Shown in pieces: positions 1 through 8,689 of a stretch of DNA of 64,000 bases. The position numbers were made by a program, and so were the translations under genes. Every line of letters begins with the position of its first letter. Within the stretch, counting starts at the first letter, position 1. This DNA is from Azophilus sp965199705 (GTDB lineage Bacteria; Pseudomonadota; Gammaproteobacteria; Pseudomonadales; Azotimanducaceae), in NCBI GenBank assembly GCA_965199705.1, contig OZ241359.1, positions 1,674,001 through 1,738,000 of the forward strand, in the 5' to 3' direction. The notes beneath the pieces were generated by a model. That model saw only the letters and a program-made list of their open reading frames with translations, was not told where the DNA came from and searched no databases.

Positions 1-10
1 TGCATAGCGA

Positions 11-1060
11 ATGACCGGTCGGCGTCTGCTCACCGCCACCATGCTTGTCGGGCTGCTGGGGATGACGAGCTCAAGCCCAGCCGATGAGCCGCTCTTCGGT
101 CGCGCGGTGGCCTTCGCCCAGCCGGACTCGGTATGGGATCAGGAGTGGCAGCGGGTGAAGGCGCGCCTGGCGCAGCAGGATGCGGTGCGCCTCGACTATT
201 TCACCCGCGGTGAGCGCGGCAGCGAAGAACAGATGCTGCATGACATCCGAAGGGGCCGGGCGCATCTCGGCGGTATGTCGCTGCAAGGGCTCGCCTCCGT
301 GGTGCCGGAACTCAACATCGCCATGGCGCCCTATGTGTTCGAGTCGGCAGAGGAGGTGGACTTCGTTTACGACCACTACCTGTTCGAGGTCTTTGACGCC
401 CTCTTTGCCGCCAAGAACCTGAAGCTGGTGCAGTGGGTGGAGGTCGGCTGGAACGGCCTTTATGCGCAAGGGCCGGTGCGACGCCCGCAAGATGCAGCCG
501 GCCTGCGCCTGCGCGGCTCCCCGAACCCGGCCACGCAACTGTTTCTGGCCTCGATAGGCGCGGACTCCATTCCGCTCGGCAGCGGCGATCTGGTGCCCGC
601 CTTGCAGACCGGGCTGATCGAGGGCGGCGTATCGGCGGTGATCTTTCACTACTTCGTGACCCGGCGTTACGCCAGCCATCTGACCTTGTCCCGGCACTCC
701 TACGACACGGGCGCGATCATCGCCAACAAGGCCTGGTTCGAGGCAGCCAGCGATGCACAGCAGCAGGTTGTAAGGAGCGCCTGGGGCGACGTTGCCGTCG
801 CTCGTCAGGCCGTGCGCTCCCTGTACGCGCAGGTGATCGAGACCATGCGCCAGGAGGGCCTGGCGCTGCACCAGCCAAATGAAGCGGAAATGGCTGAGTG
901 GCGGGCGGTGACTGCGCTCATCATGCCGACCCTCATCGACCGAATCGGCAACGCTGCCGAATCCGTTCACGAGGCCATATTGGCCGGCAAGGCGGCCTTT
1001 GCCGCCAGCGGGCGGGGGCCGAGGCCGGCGCCGGCGCCGACACCGGCGGAGGCGGAATGA
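11..1060 (+). CDS. TRAP transporter substrate-binding protein (DctP family)
   Basis: This 349-residue protein has an N-terminal signal peptide (about residues 1-24, ending SSPADE), as expected for a periplasmic TRAP solute receptor. The body matches the DctP fold, including the region around residues 165-175 (AAGLRLRGSPN) where family members carry the conserved Arg that grips a carboxylate substrate. Its stop overlaps the start of a small permease gene (ATGA), followed by a large permease, giving the complete P-Q-M order of a TRAP operon. It should bind an organic acid and deliver it to the QM permease for sodium-driven uptake; the actual substrate cannot be read from the sequence. The ATG at position 11 is chosen because it gives a normal signal peptide, but only ten bases precede it, so its promoter lies outside the window. 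Confidence 0.88.
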   Translation: MTGRRLLTATMLVGLLGMTSSSPADEPLFGRAVAFAQPDSVWDQEWQRVKARLAQQDAVRLDYFTRGERGSEEQMLHDIRRGRAHLGGMSLQGLASVVPELNIAMAPYVFESAEEVDFVYDHYLFEVFDALFAAKNLKLVQWVEVGWNGLYAQGPVRRPQDAAGLRLRGSPNPATQLFLASIGADSIPLGSGDLVPALQTGLIEGGVSAVIFHYFVTRRYASHLTLSRHSYDTGAIIANKAWFEAASDAQQQVVRSAWGDVAVARQAVRSLYAQVIETMRQEGLALHQPNEAEMAEWRAVTALIMPTLIDRIGNAAESVHEAILAGKAAFAASGRGPRPAPAPTPAEAE

Positions 1061-1527
1061 GGATACTTGGCTGGCTCGGGTGGCTGGAACGCGCCCTCTG
1101 CGCGCTTGGCTTTCTCGTCATGACCGGCGCCCTGGTGCTGGATGTGGCCACCCGTCTGATTCTCGGCCATGGCCTGGTCGGCGCCGCGCAGCTCGGGCTG
1201 GTCGGGATGCTGGTCACCGCGCTCTTCGGCGTCGGGCTTGCGGCGGATGCTGGCGATCATCTGCGGCCACGCCTGCTGGATACCTGGCGGCCTGCGCGGT
1301 GGGAGCCGGGGATGGTGCGTATCGGCCAGGGATTGACTGGCCTCTTCTACGCTGGCATGGCGGTTCTGTCCGTGCAGGTGGCCTGGGAGTCCTGGCTGCT
1401 GGCGGACCTGACCAGCTTGCTGCGCTGGCCGGTGTGGAGCCTGCAAAGCGTCTTCGTACTGGCTTTTGCAGGCAATGCCGTGCGCCATCTCCTCCTGGCC
1501 GTGTGGCCTGAAGCTGGCGCCGCCTGA
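1057..1527 (+). CDS. TRAP transporter small permease (DctQ family)
   Basis: A 156-residue membrane protein with four hydrophobic segments (about residues 15-35, 45-60, 90-110 and 125-145), the normal size and topology of the small DctQ subunit. The ATG at 1057 is preferred over upstream in-frame codons because it overlaps the stop of the solute receptor gene (ATGA) and gives a first segment starting near the N-terminus. The stop overlaps the start of the large permease by one base, so all three genes are translationally coupled. It should act as a membrane helper that docks the large translocating subunit; sequence conservation in this family is low, so the assignment rests mostly on size, hydrophobicity and operon position. 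Confidence 0.85.
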   Translation: MRILGWLGWLERALCALGFLVMTGALVLDVATRLILGHGLVGAAQLGLVGMLVTALFGVGLAADAGDHLRPRLLDTWRPARWEPGMVRIGQGLTGLFYAGMAVLSVQVAWESWLLADLTSLLRWPVWSLQSVFVLAFAGNAVRHLLLAVWPEAGAA

Positions 1528-2780
1528 TGGGTTGGCTGCTGCTTGTCGGTCTGATCGCCCTGCTCTGGCTGCGCCAGCCTGTGCTGGTGCTGCTTGGTTC
1601 CGCAGCCTTGTTCCTGTACACGGCCTTCGCTGACGGGCGCCCGGAGTATGTCGTTTACGACATCTGGGAGGCCTTCAACAAGGAAGTGCTGCTGGCGATC
1701 CCGCTGTTCATGTTTGCCGGCGCCATCATGTCGCGGGGCGCCATCGCCCGTCGTCTGATCGATTTTGCGGTGGCCGCCACCGGCGTGCTGCCGGGCGGCC
1801 TGGCCATTGCCACGCTGCTCTCGGCGGCAGGCTTTGCCGCCATCTCCGGGTCGGCCACCGTTACCCTGCTGGCTGTCGGCTCGATCATGTACCAGGCGCT
1901 CCTGGAGAACGGCTATGGCAAGGGTTTCTCCATCGGCCTGATCTGCGCCAGCGGCGTGCTTGGCATCATCATTCCTCCGTCCATCCCGCTCATTCTCTAC
2001 GGCGTGATGACGGAAACTTCCATCGCGGATCTGTTCATCGCCGGTCTGGGCCCGGCGGCGCTTCTGATTGGCATTCTGGCGCTACATACCTGGTTTGCCC
2101 ATGGTCGGCAGCGGGGCGGCGGCTGGGACTGGGCGGCCTTCAAGTCGAGCGGGATTCGGGCACTGCCGGCCCTCCCGGTGCCGGTGGTGGTGCTCGGCGG
2201 CATCTACGGCGGCGTCTTTACGCCCACCGAGGCAGCGGCCGTGTCCGTGGTGCTGGCGGTGCTCGTGGAACTGGCGATCTACCGCGACCTCGGCCTGCGC
2301 GACCTTTGGTCCGTGAGCCTGGAGACTTCCCGCCTCATGGGCAGCCTCTTCCTGGTGCTTGCATTCGCTGTGTCCATCAATGTGTTTCTGACTTACGAGC
2401 AGGTGCCGCAGACGATACTGGCGGCGCTTGCAGAGGACGTCGACTCGCCGTTCCAGTTTCTGGCGCTCGGCAACCTGCTGCTGCTCGGCGTCGGCATGGT
2501 GATCGACATCGGCTCTGCAGTTCTGATCCTGAGCCCGTTGCTGGAACCCATGGCCAATCGCCTGGGCATCGACTCTGTGCAACTCGGCATCATGATGATT
2601 GTCAATCTCGGCATCGGCTACCTGACGCCGCCGATGGGCCTCAACCTGATCGTCGCCATGGGCGCCTTCCGGGAGAGCTTCATGACCGTGACCCGGGCAG
2701 TGCTGCCCTTCATTGGCCTGATGCTTTTGGCCCTGGTGCTGATTGCGCTCTTTCCCGGCCTCAGCACGTTTCTTCTTTGA
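1527..2780 (+). CDS. TRAP transporter large permease (DctM family)
   Basis: A 417-residue, highly hydrophobic protein with about twelve membrane segments, matching the DctM translocation subunit of TRAP carriers. Recognisable family segments are the AAISGSATVT stretch near residue 115, the IIPPSIPLILYG stretch near residue 150 and the GYLTPPMGLNL stretch near residue 365, which form the substrate and sodium sites. It starts with a TGATG overlap to the small permease gene. Together with the receptor and small subunit it makes a complete secondary uptake system for a small organic acid. The gene ends 53 bases before the convergent ATPase gene. Confidence 0.9.
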   Translation: MGWLLLVGLIALLWLRQPVLVLLGSAALFLYTAFADGRPEYVVYDIWEAFNKEVLLAIPLFMFAGAIMSRGAIARRLIDFAVAATGVLPGGLAIATLLSAAGFAAISGSATVTLLAVGSIMYQALLENGYGKGFSIGLICASGVLGIIIPPSIPLILYGVMTETSIADLFIAGLGPAALLIGILALHTWFAHGRQRGGGWDWAAFKSSGIRALPALPVPVVVLGGIYGGVFTPTEAAAVSVVLAVLVELAIYRDLGLRDLWSVSLETSRLMGSLFLVLAFAVSINVFLTYEQVPQTILAALAEDVDSPFQFLALGNLLLLGVGMVIDIGSAVLILSPLLEPMANRLGIDSVQLGIMMIVNLGIGYLTPPMGLNLIVAMGAFRESFMTVTRAVLPFIGLMLLALVLIALFPGLSTFLL

Positions 2781-2833
2781 TTTGTCATGGACCCCAACAG
2801 GACAAGGCTGGCTGTGGAGCGGCTGTTGGCGCC

Positions 2834-4429
2834 CTACGCGCCCCAAATCACGACCGGGACGCCGCCTGATGTCTCTTCGCGGCGGAACAGGCGCTCGCCC
2901 CACGGCTTCGATTCGTCAGACTCGAACACCACCAGGTGGCCCTCCGCCGTGCCGCACGTGTCCATGTAGTCCCGCGTTTGCCGCAAGCCCTCGTCAACGA
3001 CCGACTGCATCGACGACCGCTCCCGGCGCACCTTGCACTCGATGACGATGCGGCGCTCGCTCTCGCCAGCATCGCCATTGGGCCAGCGAATCATCAAGTC
3101 CGTGCGCCGCCGCCCCAGCGCGTACTCGCGCTCGATCCGCCCGCCGCCGTTCACCACCCGCTGCAAGTACGCCTGCAGCAACAGCTGCGGCCCTGCCTCC
3201 TGGTAGGCGAAGCGCTTGATCCAATGCTCGCTGTTCTCGCGGTGGAACGCCTGAAAGCCGCGCAGCATTCGCTCCACGTCCAGCGTCTTGCCCGCCAGAT
3301 AGCCCACCCGGTCCTCGGTCATGCTGACTTGCGCGATGCAGGTCAGCTCCCTCGGCACCACTTCGGCGTAGATGGGGTTGGCAATGCGCACCGGGTCGTC
3401 CGCCGCCACCAGCCCCAGATCGCGCACATAGTCCAAATCCCGCCGCTGAAAGTTCTCTTCGCTCAGTCCCGCCAGCATCGGCTCCACCACCCGGCGCACG
3501 CGCTCCTCTTGCAGCTTGTCCGCCAACTGGTCCAGGTGCGTCTCCCGCCGCGCAATCAGTCCCTCGCGCGCCGCTTCCACCGCCGCCGCCGTCACTGGCT
3601 CGCCCTGCTCGCGCGCCGCGCGGGTGGCCTTGCCCCGGAAGCAGGTCTCGTAGGCCAGCGCGTTCACCAGCCACGGCTGGCCGCAGGTGGATGCCACGAT
3701 GCGCCGAATGGCAGGTTCCGTGAAGGCCTGCCCGGTCTCCGCCGTGTGCTGGGCCAACAGCGCGCGCGCCTCCGCCTCGCTGAAGTCGCCCAGGCGCAGC
3801 GACTCGGCCTTGATGTTGAAGGCGCTGCCGCCGGTCACCGGCGCCTTCTCGGAACTGGCGTGGATACGGTAGTCGCGGATGTCGCGCACCCCGCACAGGA
3901 TGATCGACTGCGGGAAGCCGGTCGGCCGCAGGTCGTAGCCTGACCTCAGCTGGCGCAGCACCGAGACCAGCGAGTCGCCGACGAGCGAGTCGATTTCGTC
4001 AATGAACAGAACCAGCGGGCGCGGGTCTGCCTGCGACCATCTGGTAAGCGCCTCCGCCAGCATCGCATCCGGTGCTTCGTTCCCGGTCACGTCGGATCGA
4101 ATGTCTTTGATGAACGAATCCTGCAAAGCGATCTGCGCCCTCGTGCCCAATGCGGAGATGATGGCGCGCATCGCCCGCCCCACATCCTCGCGGGCCGTTT
4201 GCGCCGCCTCGATGTTGACGTACACGCAGCGGTAGTCGCTCCCCGCGTTGAGCCGGTTGGCCAGCGCCAGCAGCATCGACGTCTTGCCGGTCTGGCGCGG
4301 GGCGTGCAGGATGAAGTACCGTTTCTGCCGGATCAGCCGCAGAATGTCGTCCAGATCCACCCGCTCCAGCGGCGGAATGCAGTAGTGGTCGGCGGCGACC
4401 ACCGGGCCGGTGGTGTTGAAAAAGCGCAT
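2834..4429 (-). CDS. AAA ATPase with C-terminal PD-(D/E)XK nuclease-like domain, copy 1
   Basis: A 531-residue protein. An N-terminal AAA-type ATPase domain shows a Walker A site (APRQTGKTS, residues 43-51) and a Walker B site (LVLFIDEID, about 139-147). The C-terminus carries D444, E464 and K466 in the order D-x19-E-x-K, the pattern of a PD-(D/E)XK nuclease fold. Proteins of this AAA-like plus nuclease type are widespread in bacteria and mostly uncharacterised; a role in mobile-element or phage biology is often suspected but unproven. It lies 57 bases downstream of an almost identical paralogue on the same strand. Outside residues 58-171 the two copies are near-identical even at the DNA level, while that central block has diverged strongly. 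Start ATG at 4429 matches the paralogue. Confidence 0.8.
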   Translation of the reverse strand: MRFFNTTGPVVAADHYCIPPLERVDLDDILRLIRQKRYFILHAPRQTGKTSMLLALANRLNAGSDYRCVYVNIEAAQTAREDVGRAMRAIISALGTRAQIALQDSFIKDIRSDVTGNEAPDAMLAEALTRWSQADPRPLVLFIDEIDSLVGDSLVSVLRQLRSGYDLRPTGFPQSIILCGVRDIRDYRIHASSEKAPVTGGSAFNIKAESLRLGDFSEAEARALLAQHTAETGQAFTEPAIRRIVASTCGQPWLVNALAYETCFRGKATRAAREQGEPVTAAAVEAAREGLIARRETHLDQLADKLQEERVRRVVEPMLAGLSEENFQRRDLDYVRDLGLVAADDPVRIANPIYAEVVPRELTCIAQVSMTEDRVGYLAGKTLDVERMLRGFQAFHRENSEHWIKRFAYQEAGPQLLLQAYLQRVVNGGGRIEREYALGRRRTDLMIRWPNGDAGESERRIVIECKVRRERSSMQSVVDEGLRQTRDYMDTCGTAEGHLVVFESDESKPWGERLFRREETSGGVPVVIWGA

Positions 4430-4486
4430 GGCGCCAGTATGCGCTGATTGGCGATTGAAGGCGAATGGCGCTGACTACGGGCCAGG

Positions 4487-6082
4487 CTACGCTCCCCACA
4501 CGACCACCGGGACGCCGCCTGATGTTTCTTCGCGGCGGAACAGGCGCTCGCCCCACGGCTTCGATTCGTCAGACTCGAACACCACCAGGTGGCCCTCCAC
4601 CGTGCCGCACGTGTCCATGTAGTCCCGCGTTTGCCGCAAGCCCTCGTCAACGACCGACTGCATCGACGACCGCTCCCGGCGCACCTTGCACTCGATGACG
4701 ATGCGGCGCTCGCTCTCGCCAGCATCGCCATTGGGCCAGCGAATCATCAAGTCCGTGCGCCGCCGCCCCAGCGCGTACTCGCGCTCGATCCGCCCGCCGC
4801 CGTTCACCACCCGCTGCAAGTACGCCTGCAGCAATAGCTGCGGCCCTGCCTCCTGGTAGGCGAAGCGCTTGATCCAATGCTCGCTGTTCTCGCGGTGGAA
4901 CGCCTGAAAGCCGCGCAGCATTCGCTCCACGTCCAGCGTCTTGCCCGCCAGATAGCCCACCCGGTCCTCGGTCATGCTGACTTGCGCGATGCAGGTCAGC
5001 TCCCTCGGCACCACTTCGGCGTAGATGGGGTTGGCAATGCGCACCGGGTCGTCCGCCGCCACCAGCCCCAGATCGCGCACATAGTCCAAATCCCGCCGCT
5101 GAAAGTTTTCTTCGCTCAGTCCCGCCAGCATCGGCTCCACCACCCGGCGCACGCGCTCCTCTTGCAGCTTGTCCGCCAACTGGTCCAGGTGCGTCTCCCG
5201 CCGCGCAATCAGTCCCTCGCGCGCCGCTTCCACCGCCGCCGCCGTCACTGGCTCGCCCTGCTCGCGCGCCGCGCGGGTGGCCTTGCCCCGGAAGCAGGTC
5301 TCGTAGGCCAGCGCGTTCACCAGCCACGGCTGGCCGCAGGTGGATGCCACGATGCGCCGAATGGCAGGTTCCGTGAAGGCCTGCCCGGTCTCCGCCGTGT
5401 GCTGGGCCAACAGCGCGCGCGCCTCCGCCTCGCTGAAGTCGCCCAGGCGCAGCGACTCGGCCTTGATGTTGAAGGCGCTGCCGCCGGTCACCGGCGCCTT
5501 CTCGGAACTGGCGTGGATACGGTAGTCGCGGATGTCGCGCACGCCGCACAGGATGATCGACTGCGGAAACAGCGCCGGACGCTGCGGATAGCGCGACCGC
5601 AGCTGCCGCAGCACCGAGATCAGCGTGTCGCCAATAAGCGAGTCGATTTCGTCAATGAACAGCACCAGCGGGCGCGGGTCGCAGCCACTCAACAGCGTCA
5701 AGGTCTCCGCCAGAGCCGCGTGAGGGCCGTGCTTGGCAAGAATGTCCATCCCCGCGCTGCCAATCTGATCGTCTCCCGCCATCACGCGGGCGCCGTGGGC
5801 CAGATCGGTGAGAATGGTCTGAATGGCGGCGTGAACATCCTCGCGCGCCGCCTGCGCCGACTCGATGTTGGCGTACACGCAGCGATACTCGCCGCCGGTG
5901 TTGAGCAGGTCGGCCAGCGCCAGCAGCATCGACGTCTTGCCGGTCTGGCGCGGGGCGTGCAGGATGAAGTACCGTTTCTGCCGGATCAGCCGCAGAATGT
6001 CGTCCAGATCCACCCGCTCCAGCGGCGGGATGCAGTAGTGGTCGGCGGCGACCACCGGGCCGGTGGTGTTGAAAAAGCGCAT
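4487..6082 (-). CDS. AAA ATPase with C-terminal PD-(D/E)XK nuclease-like domain, copy 2
   Basis: The second member of the tandem pair, again 531 residues when started at the ATG at 6082; an upstream in-frame start at 6202 is possible but would extend beyond the conserved N-terminus shared with copy 1. It has the same Walker A (APRQTGKTS) and Walker B (LVLFIDEID) sites and the same D444, E464, K466 nuclease-like triad. The first 57 residues and everything after about residue 171 match copy 1 almost perfectly, including about 40 bases upstream of the start. The block between is only distantly similar, but has the same length. Being transcribed first, this copy probably leads a two-gene operon. 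Its biological role is not known to me. Confidence 0.8.
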   Translation of the reverse strand: MRFFNTTGPVVAADHYCIPPLERVDLDDILRLIRQKRYFILHAPRQTGKTSMLLALADLLNTGGEYRCVYANIESAQAAREDVHAAIQTILTDLAHGARVMAGDDQIGSAGMDILAKHGPHAALAETLTLLSGCDPRPLVLFIDEIDSLIGDTLISVLRQLRSRYPQRPALFPQSIILCGVRDIRDYRIHASSEKAPVTGGSAFNIKAESLRLGDFSEAEARALLAQHTAETGQAFTEPAIRRIVASTCGQPWLVNALAYETCFRGKATRAAREQGEPVTAAAVEAAREGLIARRETHLDQLADKLQEERVRRVVEPMLAGLSEENFQRRDLDYVRDLGLVAADDPVRIANPIYAEVVPRELTCIAQVSMTEDRVGYLAGKTLDVERMLRGFQAFHRENSEHWIKRFAYQEAGPQLLLQAYLQRVVNGGGRIEREYALGRRRTDLMIRWPNGDAGESERRIVIECKVRRERSSMQSVVDEGLRQTRDYMDTCGTVEGHLVVFESDESKPWGERLFRREETSGGVPVVVWGA

Positions 6083-6379
6083 GGCGCCAGTATGCGCTGA
6101 TCGGCGCTTGAAGGCGAATGACGGCGCCTCCCGGCGATAGCCAGGCGCCGAACGGGCGTCCAGGCCAGGCAAGTTGCGACAGCAGCGTCCTGGCTGGAAC
6201 AATCATCGGTTCCGGCTCGGCAAAGCAGTCTCGCCCCACAAACTCGGCACCCGCGGCGGTCGCCAGGAATACAGAGGTAAACACTTGAGAAGAACCCGTG
6301 ATTGTATTGCGAGATCATGGCGCTGCCTGGCAATCTCGTTCTGGAATCGCCTTTCACCCGCCTTCCTGATCCGAGACTT
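6083..6379. other. intergenic region between ATPase pair and hydrolase gene
   Basis: These 297 bases lie between two minus-strand genes. About 45 bases next to the ATPase start are shared with the region upstream of copy 1 and may hold the promoter. I see no RNA gene, repeat or convincing small gene in the remainder. Confidence 0.5.
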
Positions 6380-7771
6380 TCAGGTTGACCAGGGCAGGGT
6401 GGCTTCGAGCGTGGCGGGTCCTGCCCGCAGTACATCCAGTGTCATCTGGTGCAGGGTTTCAGCATCCGGCAGGGGGGCGTGCAGACGCTGTCCGGGTCCG
6501 TGCTGATTCCAGATCCGGTATTGGCTGCGGAAGCGGCCATAGTGCCAGGCGGCCAGCAGGTGGGCGCCGTCGGCGCGCGGGCGGATGTCCGGGACGGGCG
6601 TCTTGTCCGGCGTTGACCACTCGGCTTCGGCGCGCGCCAACCGGGCGAGCTGTTGCCCGAGACCCGCGCCCTTGATGCGGGCGCGGGCCGGATCCAGATC
6701 CAGGGCGGCGAGCAATTCATCCAGAAAGGGCTTGATCTGTCGCCGATCCTGCGGCCAGGGTACGGTGCTCTCGCCATGTCCGGGCAGATCAATGCGCAAG
6801 GTTTCCGCCGGCGCCTCAATGGGGTATTGGGCCGAGGATTCGCCTGCATCATGCAACCACAAGGCCTGATTGCCTATCTCGCCTTCGCAGTAGATATCGC
6901 CTGTCGGCAAAGCCAGGAATCGACTGGAAGCCGGCGCGATTATCGGGCTGGCAGTGGCGGGTGGATATTGACGGAACCACTGCCGGGTGGCTTCCGCCGC
7001 CGCTTCGGTGTCGCTGACGGTGGTTCGGGTGAGATGCGCTGCGTCCGGAACGCGGGCCAGGTGCTTGTGCAGAATGTCCTGTGGCATGCAGTGCATATGG
7101 CAGGGAACACGCACGGCCAGCAGCCTTTCCCGGCCATCCGTCTTCAGCGCCGCAGCATAGGGTACCCGGTAGGCGTCTCCTGCCATCAACAACTCCATGG
7201 CGCGCTGTTGTAGCCGATCCAGGTCCTCAATCGAGCGCTCGATGCGCCGGTTTGCAGACTTGACGTGCCAGGGGAAGTACCAGTTCTGGTCGATCACTTT
7301 GGTCCACAGGCGGGCCAGGTAAGCCCCACCCGCATCCGGCTGGATCGGTTGCAGATAGCCGTCCGCCAGTTCTGCTGCCTCGGCTTGGGTCCAGAGCGGA
7401 TAGCCGTCGCACACCAGCGCAGACACTCGGTCGGGATACAGGCGCGCCAGTTCTGTGGCAAAGACGGCGCCCGTATGCGAGCCATAGACAGCCACCTGAG
7501 GCAGGCTCAGGGCATCCAGCAGGGCAGCGAGGGCTTCGGCCCAACGGTCCGCGTTGCTGCCGATCTCGACAGGCAAGGGGTCAGAGGCGCCGTTGCCAGG
7601 CGTATCGGGGGCGAGCACCAGGAAATCACGGGCCAGCGCTTCGATCAGTGGCGCGAGGGTCCAGGCGGTATTGGGAGAGCCGTGGATCAGAAGCACCGGC
7701 GCGCCGGCGCCGGCGCAGAGCAACCGCACCCGGCGCTCGCCGACAGTTGCCATGACCTGACGAATGCGCAT
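6380..7771 (-). CDS. alpha/beta-hydrolase fold protein with unusual nucleophile elbow
   Basis: A 463-residue protein. Residues about 1-275 form a recognisable alpha/beta hydrolase of the epoxide hydrolase/haloalkane dehalogenase group: the oxyanion segment LIHGSPNTAW near residue 28 and a core strand leading to the elbow VYGSHTGA near residue 96. In the G-x-Nu-x-G elbow the nucleophile position is His (GSHTG) instead of Ser, Asp or Cys, so ordinary esterase or dehalogenase chemistry is doubtful. The last 180 residues contain a second, incomplete hydrolase-like segment (DLPGHGES), making the protein about 170 residues longer than typical. The gene follows the crotonase-fold gene with a three-base gap, so they form an operon next to mmsA. 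The substrate is unknown. Confidence 0.75.
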   Translation of the reverse strand: MRIRQVMATVGERRVRLLCAGAGAPVLLIHGSPNTAWTLAPLIEALARDFLVLAPDTPGNGASDPLPVEIGSNADRWAEALAALLDALSLPQVAVYGSHTGAVFATELARLYPDRVSALVCDGYPLWTQAEAAELADGYLQPIQPDAGGAYLARLWTKVIDQNWYFPWHVKSANRRIERSIEDLDRLQQRAMELLMAGDAYRVPYAAALKTDGRERLLAVRVPCHMHCMPQDILHKHLARVPDAAHLTRTTVSDTEAAAEATRQWFRQYPPATASPIIAPASSRFLALPTGDIYCEGEIGNQALWLHDAGESSAQYPIEAPAETLRIDLPGHGESTVPWPQDRRQIKPFLDELLAALDLDPARARIKGAGLGQQLARLARAEAEWSTPDKTPVPDIRPRADGAHLLAAWHYGRFRSQYRIWNQHGPGQRLHAPLPDAETLHQMTLDVLRAGPATLEATLPWST

Positions 7772-7774
7772 GGC

Positions 7775-8548
7775 TCAGCCGTTGCGGCGCAGAAAGGCAG
7801 AGGTTCGATCCTGAAACTCTGCGCTTTGCAGGCAGGCGTCAAACAACTGCTGTAGCTCCGGGGTTTCCGCCGGCGTTCCCTGATCGATCGCTTGCAGGTT
7901 TGCCTTGACCGCCGCGAGTGCCAGAGGCGCTTGCCGGCGCAGCGCATCGACCCAGTGCGCAAGCCGTGCGTCCAGAGCCTCGGTTGCCGCCAGTTCACTG
8001 ATGATGCCCCACGCCAGTGCTGTCTCGGCATCCAGGCGGCGCGCGCCAATCAGCATCTGGCGGGCGCGACCGACGCCGATACGCATGGCCAGGCGCTGGC
8101 AGTCTCGGAAGCTGTAGGCGAGGCCAAGCGCGGTGGGATTGATCCCGAATCGTGCGCTTGGGTCAGCCAATTGCAGATCGCAACCGAGCGCCAGCGCACA
8201 GCCGCCGCCCATGCAGGCGCCGCGAATGACAGCCATGCTCGGCAAGGGCAGGGCGTCCAGCGCCGCCAATGCGCTGGCGATGGTGGCGCTGGCAGCGGCA
8301 GCGGATTCGGGGGTGGCATAGACGGTAGCGAACTCGCTGATGTCAGCGCCAGCACAAAAGGTGTTGCCGGCGCCTTGCAGCACGACCACCCGGATATCGG
8401 GTTCCTGCGCTGCCTGCTTCAGCGTATCTCCAAGACGCCGCCACATGGCTTGCGACAGGGCGTTGCGCCGCTCCGGCTGGTTGATCGTGATGATGAGGCA
8501 GCCGGCATCCCGGCTGACGATCAAGCTGTCGCTGGCGTCCGGCATCAT
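7775..8548 (-). CDS. enoyl-CoA hydratase/isomerase family protein
   Basis: A 257-residue crotonase-fold protein, normal length for the family. The oxyanion-hole segments are visible: NTFCAGADIS near residue 60 and ACMGGGCALALGCD near residue 105, followed by FGINPTALGL. In classical hydratases the two catalytic glutamates lie in GGGCEL and in the P-E of FxxPE; here these positions are Ala and Thr, so simple hydration is not assured. Start at 8548 (MMPDAS) gives the usual short lead before the first beta-strand; an in-frame ATG at 8593 is an alternative. The gene is divergent from mmsA and is followed after three bases by the alpha/beta hydrolase gene, suggesting a role in CoA-linked acid breakdown. 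Confidence 0.83.
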   Translation of the reverse strand: MMPDASDSLIVSRDAGCLIITINQPERRNALSQAMWRRLGDTLKQAAQEPDIRVVVLQGAGNTFCAGADISEFATVYATPESAAAASATIASALAALDALPLPSMAVIRGACMGGGCALALGCDLQLADPSARFGINPTALGLAYSFRDCQRLAMRIGVGRARQMLIGARRLDAETALAWGIISELAATEALDARLAHWVDALRRQAPLALAAVKANLQAIDQGTPAETPELQQLFDACLQSAEFQDRTSAFLRRNG

Positions 8549-8689
8549 GCGCCCGCCGATCAGTTGCAAGGCTGCGAGGTTAAGCGGTTGCATGGACAGG
8601 GCGCAACCCGCTGCACTTGACGCGAACGAGGCGGCTAGCAGTCTGACTGCTAGAATGTGCGATACCGAATTCACTCTGGAGTAGGCCCC

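Noticed and set aside
1..12. Similarity of the window start (GCATAGCGAATG) to the HigBA operator region at 11980
   Set aside because: Only about 11 bases, no inverted partner and no toxin-antitoxin gene nearby; chance match.
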